A DNA stretch of 14,414 nucleotides from JAAYFT01 sp041655755. GTDB taxonomy: Bacteria; Bacillota; Clostridia; Tissierellales; Tissierellaceae. This document shows, piece by piece, positions 14,161 to 14,414 of the stretch; positions within the stretch are counted from its first letter, which is position 1; each line of letters begins with the position of its first letter. Below the pieces are notes generated by a model that saw only the letters and a program-made list of their open reading frames with translations, did no database searches and was not told the origin of the DNA. Where the stretch lies: NCBI GenBank assembly GCA_041655755.1, contig JBBAEY010000058.1, positions 1-14,414 of the forward strand, written 5' to 3'. The translations under genes and the position numbers were made by a program.

Positions 14161-14414
14161 TTAAATAAGCTGTGTAATAATTGTTATTATTCCTATGACC
14201 CATAGATAATAAGAGAAATAATGCAGTTTGTTTTTATTCAATAAACTGATTAAAATTTTCAAGGAGACTATGCCTACTATGGTAGAAGTTAATACACCAA
14301 CAAGCAGTGGGAAATTAACCAAAATCTCAGAATTTGACTTTGTCAGCTTTAAAATGCCCAATAGTCCTGCCCCAAGTGTGGCCGGCAAAGCCAGTAGAAA
14401 AGAAAATTCCGTCG
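14161..14414 (-). CDS. uppP: Undecaprenyl-diphosphate phosphatase, C-terminal part (5' end missing)
   Basis: Membrane phosphatase that regenerates undecaprenyl phosphate, the carrier for peptidoglycan and wall polymers; overproduction gives bacitracin resistance in known cases. The last 83 codons are visible. Reading from the window edge, the frame continues upstream as TEFSFLLALPATLGAGLL, the conserved second BacA/UppP motif region, which lies in the C-terminal third of a protein of about 270-290 residues. Three hydrophobic segments follow, ending in IITIITQLI. An internal TTG at 14388 could be mistaken for a start, but the frame stays open and conserved through the edge, so the gene is simply cut. 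The ftsK-like gene follows 25 bp downstream, and its ribosome site sits just after this stop codon, which suggests one transcript. Confidence 0.9.
   Translation of the reverse strand, partial: TEFSFLLALPATLGAGLLGILKLTKSNSEILVNFPLLVGVLTSTIVGIVSLKILISLLNKNKLHYFSYYLWVIGIITIITQLI

Noticed and set aside
1..14414. Open frames on the plus strand, such as about 729-1037, 3865-4143, 5296-5724 and 12757-13221.
   Set aside because: All lie opposite conserved minus-strand genes, have no family features, and have low-complexity Ser/Leu/Phe-rich translations typical of antisense frames.

Overview
The window looks like an ordinary chromosomal segment of an AT-rich, endospore-forming Firmicute, probably in Clostridia or Tissierellia. 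The reasons are the ftsK-rimO-pgsA-cinA-recA-rny-spoVS order, a Bacillus/Clostridium-type LexA box, strong purine-rich Shine-Dalgarno sites with GTG and TTG starts, and SpoVS. The genus is inferred from gene order and composition, not from a database match. Every gene I can support is on the minus strand, so transcription runs from right to left.

Right part (14414 to about 8856): a tightly packed housekeeping run. It holds the 3' end of uppP (undecaprenyl-diphosphate phosphatase, cut by the window edge), then ftsK/spoIIIE (DNA translocase), rimO (S12 methylthiotransferase), pgsA (phosphatidylglycerophosphate synthase) and cinA. Gaps are 0-25 bp, or the stop and start codons overlap.

Middle part (8855 to 4332): a DNA-repair unit. 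recA has a near-consensus promoter (TTGACT-17-TATCAT) with a LexA box at the predicted start site and a small hairpin over its ribosome binding site. Downstream, after a weak stem-loop, come an Mre11/SbcD-type nuclease and a Rad50/SbcC-type ATPase encoded as three separate pieces. These are an N-terminal half (Walker A, long helical arm, CPLC hook at its very end), an 83-residue coiled-coil protein, and a C-terminal half (ABC signature, Walker B, H-loop). This split complex, placed inside a predicted SOS transcript, is the most unusual thing here. recX, often next to recA in Firmicutes, is not present.

Left part (4335 to 1): rny (RNase Y) has its own strong promoter, TTGACA-17-TAGAAT, whose -35 overlaps the stop codon of the last repair gene. 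spoVS follows and ends at a clear intrinsic terminator. Beyond it lie a TrpH/RNase AM-like PHP-domain hydrolase, a PadR-family regulator translationally coupled to it, and a class I aminotransferase whose 3' end runs off the left edge.

No stretch over 300 bp lacks a gene. I saw no tRNA, rRNA, CRISPR array, insertion sequence or phage remnant.
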